A stretch of DNA of 64,000 nucleotides from Eutrophocola sp964503965. Its GTDB lineage: Bacteria > Pseudomonadota > Gammaproteobacteria > Pseudomonadales > Pseudohongiellaceae. Where the stretch lies: the NCBI GenBank assembly GCA_964503965.1, contig CAZDCK010000006.1, positions 51,366 through 115,365 of the forward strand, given 5' to 3'. Shown here one piece after another: positions 61,630 through 64,000 of this stretch. A program made the position numbers and the translations under genes. The first letter of the stretch is position 1. Every line of letters begins with the position of its first letter. The notes beneath the pieces were generated by a model that was not told where the DNA came from, did not search any database, and saw nothing but the letters and a program-made list of their open reading frames with translations.

Positions 61630-61935
61630 TCAGGAATGCATGACCTTGTAAACGACGGGATACAACAAGGTAACCAGCAATGCTGCCAACAGGATATCCT
61701 TGTCGAAACCATACTCAAGCAGTACCTGCTTTGGCTGTAAAACCGCGATTGACAGCATACCAGCCGCGGCCAGAACAGCCATGCTGCGATTGATCAGAAG
61801 TATGGCAAACAACACCCCACCTATGGTCAGCAGATAGGTTTCAGGTTGCATGCCTATCCGGTCAAAAAGCTCCGTGGCTACTGAAATACCCAGTGTGACT
61901 CCAAGGACGAGTCCGATAAGTACTGTCTTAATCAA
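61630..61935 (-). CDS. Small multi-helix membrane protein, PilB-like ATPase neighbour
   Basis: A 101-residue hydrophobic protein (starting IKTVLIGLVLGVTLGIS, with ELFDRIGMQPETYLL and EYGFDKDILLAALLV). The start is TTG 61933-61935 behind a good AGGGGGTG site. This gives the same length and layout as the PilU-linked 102-residue protein. A longer reading to 62055 adds a Cys-rich, unlikely N-terminus. It lies 200 bases downstream of the PilB/GspE-like gene on the same strand. Its function is unknown. Confidence 0.7.
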   Translation of the reverse strand: MIKTVLIGLVLGVTLGISVATELFDRIGMQPETYLLTIGGVLFAILLINRSMAVLAAAGMLSIAVLQPKQVLLEYGFDKDILLAALLVTLLYPVVYKVMHS

Positions 61936-62135
61936 TGGGCACCCCCTGTCGCAAGGTGTTTTACTGGTTGATGTCGCTAATTTACTCCTCTGGCGACAAT
62001 AAAGTCTGATGGCAAGTTCACACTCTATGGGACAGAAACGTGATGGAGGTGGCAATTTTCAGAAAATATCCAAAAGCAGGCTAGATTACCTGCAAGAATT
62101 CACGGTGAAAGGAAAAACAGGGTAAGCCAGCCGAA

Positions 62136-64000
62136 TTATTCGGCAACAACCCTGAGCAGTTGTTCGTAATCGGTCAGGCCCTGGAAAATCTTGTAGATAC
62201 CATCCTGCTTCAGGGTTTTCATCCCATCCTTGATCGCCTGTTTTGTCAGGTCCGAAAGATCGGCTTTCTTGTAGATCATCGACTGCAGTTCATGGGTACC
62301 CACCAGTAATTCATGAACGCCGGTTCGTCCCTTGTAACCGGTATCTCCACAATCATCACAGCCTACGGCCCGGCATAATTCAACCTCATCGGTATTGATA
62401 TCCAGCAGTTTGAAGTCTTCTTCGCCATACTGGTTTATCAGGTGGTTCAGTTCCTTCTCGTCCGGCTTATAGGTTTCCTTACATTTGCCACACAGCGTCC
62501 TCATCAGACGCTGGGCAAGAATTCCCAGCAATGCATCCGAGAAGTTAACCGGATCAAGACCAAGGTCCAGCAAACGGGTAATGGTTTCCGGTGCCGAGTT
62601 TGTATGCAGAGTTGATAATACAAGGTGACCCGTCAGGGACGCTTCGATACCGATATGGGCGGTTTCATGGTCACGCATCTCACCAATCAGGATAATATCC
62701 GGGTCAGCACGCAGGAAAGCCCTCATGGCGGCGGCAAAGGTGAAACCAATCTTTGGCTGCATTTGCACTTGCTGAAGCCCTGGCTGAGTGATTTCCACCG
62801 GGTCCTCAGCCGTCCAGATTTTACGGTCAGGTGTATTCAAAAAGCCCAACACCGCATGCAGCGTAGTTGTCTTACCAGACCCCGTGGGACCCACAACCAG
62901 AATCAACCCATGGGGATGCTTACAAATCTCCATCAGGTTTTCCATATTCTTTGGTGCAAGATTGAGTTTTTCCAGCGGCATGGCCGATCCGGCGGCAAGC
63001 AGACGCAGGACAGCACTTTCACCATTCACAGTAGGCACTGTAGCAACACGCAGTTCAAGGGCCCTGCCCCGAATCTTCAACTTGCACTTACCATCCTGTG
63101 GTAACCGGCGTTCTGAAATATCCAGCCTGGACATAACCTTGATACGGGCAATTAGTGCACCACAGTGCTCCGGCGGAACCTTGAGAATTTCCCGGCAAAT
63201 ACCGTCAACACGGACCCTGACAATACCAGGGCTCTTGTCTTTACCGGGTTCTATATGAATATCCGAACCACCCAGTTTGTCTGATTCGATGATAATCCGG
63301 TTTACCAACTGGATAATACCCGAGGTGGCGGCAGCACTTTCACTGTCATCGTTGTCATCAGAGTCATCCTCGACTTCGATACCACCCTCTTCCTGAAGGC
63401 TCTTGAATACATCATCAAAGCCTTCTTCATCCTCAACTTCTTCCTGGGTACCACCCAGGAATTTGAGAATGTCTTCAGGCAGACCGACGCGGAATACATA
63501 ATTCTTGGCGTTCAGGATCCCCTGGATCTCCATGATCCGCTGGTAGTTACTTGGATCACTGATCAGGATTGTTACCTCTTCCTTGCTACCTGCCACCGGC
63601 ACCCAGAGATTGTTGCGCAGGTAACTGGCTCCCAGGTTTTCCATCAGGTCAACAGGCAGGGTAATATCCTTGTCATATCCCATATAGGGGACACGATAAT
63701 ACAGCTCCAGTGATTTTCCGATTTCCTGCGGTTCAATCTTGTAATCTTCCATGAGCATATTGCTGATCGTCCCGCCGTAAAGCGAAACACTCTTCTCAAT
63801 TTCGTCAAGATCCTTGGCTGTTAACTTGCCTTGCTGAACCAGGTAATCAAAGGGTCCCTGTGTACTCTGGAATTCGGAACGGAACTGTTTTGCCAGCATC
63901 TGGGCCAGCATCTGGGCATGCTTGAGATCAACACTGGTGAAAACGGGGTCTTCCTTGAAACGGATCAACTGGACGACCCCCAGCAGAATGTCATCCTTGA
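62136..64000 (-). CDS. GspE/PulE/PilB-family assembly ATPase, 5'-truncated by the window
   Basis: The visible 620 residues run to the window edge. The first TTG at 63968 is internal, because the frame stays open through 64000. It has an N-terminal T2SSE_N-like region (KSLELYYRVPYMGYD), an acidic linker (VEDEEGFDDVF, DDSDDNDDSES), then GGSDIHIEPGKDK, Walker A VVGPTGSGKTTTLHA, Walker B DIILIGEMRDHETA and STLHTNSAPETI. The zinc-binding CxxC pairs (CGKC, CDDC) are near the end. This is a pilus or type II secretion assembly ATPase. It is a PilB-like variant with no pilC or pilD beside it in view. Confidence 0.85.
   Translation of the reverse strand, partial: KDDILLGVVQLIRFKEDPVFTSVDLKHAQMLAQMLAKQFRSEFQSTQGPFDYLVQQGKLTAKDLDEIEKSVSLYGGTISNMLMEDYKIEPQEIGKSLELYYRVPYMGYDKDITLPVDLMENLGASYLRNNLWVPVAGSKEEVTILISDPSNYQRIMEIQGILNAKNYVFRVGLPEDILKFLGGTQEEVEDEEGFDDVFKSLQEEGGIEVEDDSDDNDDSESAAATSGIIQLVNRIIIESDKLGGSDIHIEPGKDKSPGIVRVRVDGICREILKVPPEHCGALIARIKVMSRLDISERRLPQDGKCKLKIRGRALELRVATVPTVNGESAVLRLLAAGSAMPLEKLNLAPKNMENLMEICKHPHGLILVVGPTGSGKTTTLHAVLGFLNTPDRKIWTAEDPVEITQPGLQQVQMQPKIGFTFAAAMRAFLRADPDIILIGEMRDHETAHIGIEASLTGHLVLSTLHTNSAPETITRLLDLGLDPVNFSDALLGILAQRLMRTLCGKCKETYKPDEKELNHLINQYGEEDFKLLDINTDEVELCRAVGCDDCGDTGYKGRTGVHELLVGTHELQSMIYKKADLSDLTKQAIKDGMKTLKQDGIYKIFQGLTDYEQLLRVVAE

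Noticed and set aside
61585..61740. Plus-strand frame MENGTKGKIDISVYKSG... opposite the small membrane protein gene
   Set aside because: It overlaps the well-supported minus-strand gene at 61630-61935, is short, and has no good ribosome-binding site. It is most likely antisense coincidence.
1..64000. tRNA, rRNA, CRISPR, IS or prophage elements
   Set aside because: I scanned for cloverleaf-like tRNA ends, direct repeat arrays and transposase-type genes and found none. A covariance search was not possible, so small RNAs could be missed.

Overview
The window is a chromosomal segment of a Gram-negative gammaproteobacterium. The evidence is an rnf-nth operon, type IV pilus ATPases, a NrdA with two ATP cones as in Pseudomonas, TonB-dependent iron uptake under Fur-like boxes, DinG, SbcB, RNase T and a YghU-type glutathione transferase. 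Genes are densely packed, mostly at moderate GC by eye. One AT-rich stretch (about 7.1-8.3 kb) and one AT-rich intergenic region (about 61.2-61.6 kb) stand out. No rRNA, tRNA, CRISPR array, transposase or phage gene was seen. I cannot name the species. An aerobic, probably marine, heterotroph is an inference only. One run of exactly 100 N (51206-51305) marks a scaffold join.

Layout. 0-4.6 kb: end of a methyltransferase gene, metG, a phosphopantetheinyl transferase and gloA. 4.6-12.7 kb: an unusual Rnf locus (rnfA, an rnfB-rnfC' fusion, four inserted antisense genes, rnfD, rnfG, rnfE, nth). 12.7-16.9 kb: argG, pyrC, rnt and an FNR-box-preceded universal stress gene. 17-27.6 kb: an acyl-activating enzyme, then iron genes (bfd, bfr, a PepSY protein, a TonB siderophore receptor) with a probable thiamine uptake pair, small secreted proteins and grxD. 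27.7-34.3 kb: a lipoprotein amidohydrolase, HyuB, argD-argF and an orphan ABC ATPase. 34.3-40.5 kb: nrdA-nrdB behind a long regulatory region with NrdR and DnaA boxes, then small conserved genes. 40.5-51.2 kb: a cyclophilin, cysC, a broken 2OG-Fe(II) oxygenase, yghU, dinG, an acyltransferase, sbcB with an Nramp-like transporter, and a permease. 51.4-56 kb: a TonB-C protein, a DUF4159 protein and a Rieske-quinoprotein dehydrogenase pair. 56.2-64 kb: pyrB, pilU, prfC, a hypothetical gene and a PilB/GspE ATPase running off the window.

The most notable observations are these. (1) The gene at the rnfB position is an in-frame fusion of RnfB to only the C-terminal ferredoxin and basic tail of RnfC. 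The NADH/FMN and SLBB modules of RnfC are absent. (2) Inside this operon sits an AT-rich rhomboid protease gene next to a double-glycine-leader peptide with no ABC exporter in sight. (3) Two paralogous small membrane proteins each directly follow a type IV pilus ATPase gene (PilU, PilB-like). (4) A Tat-type Rieske protein is paired with a PQQ dehydrogenase that carries a D-x-D lanthanide signature. (5) nrdAB has a long leader with a 31-bp-spaced NrdR pair, a further NrdR palindrome and three perfect DnaA boxes.
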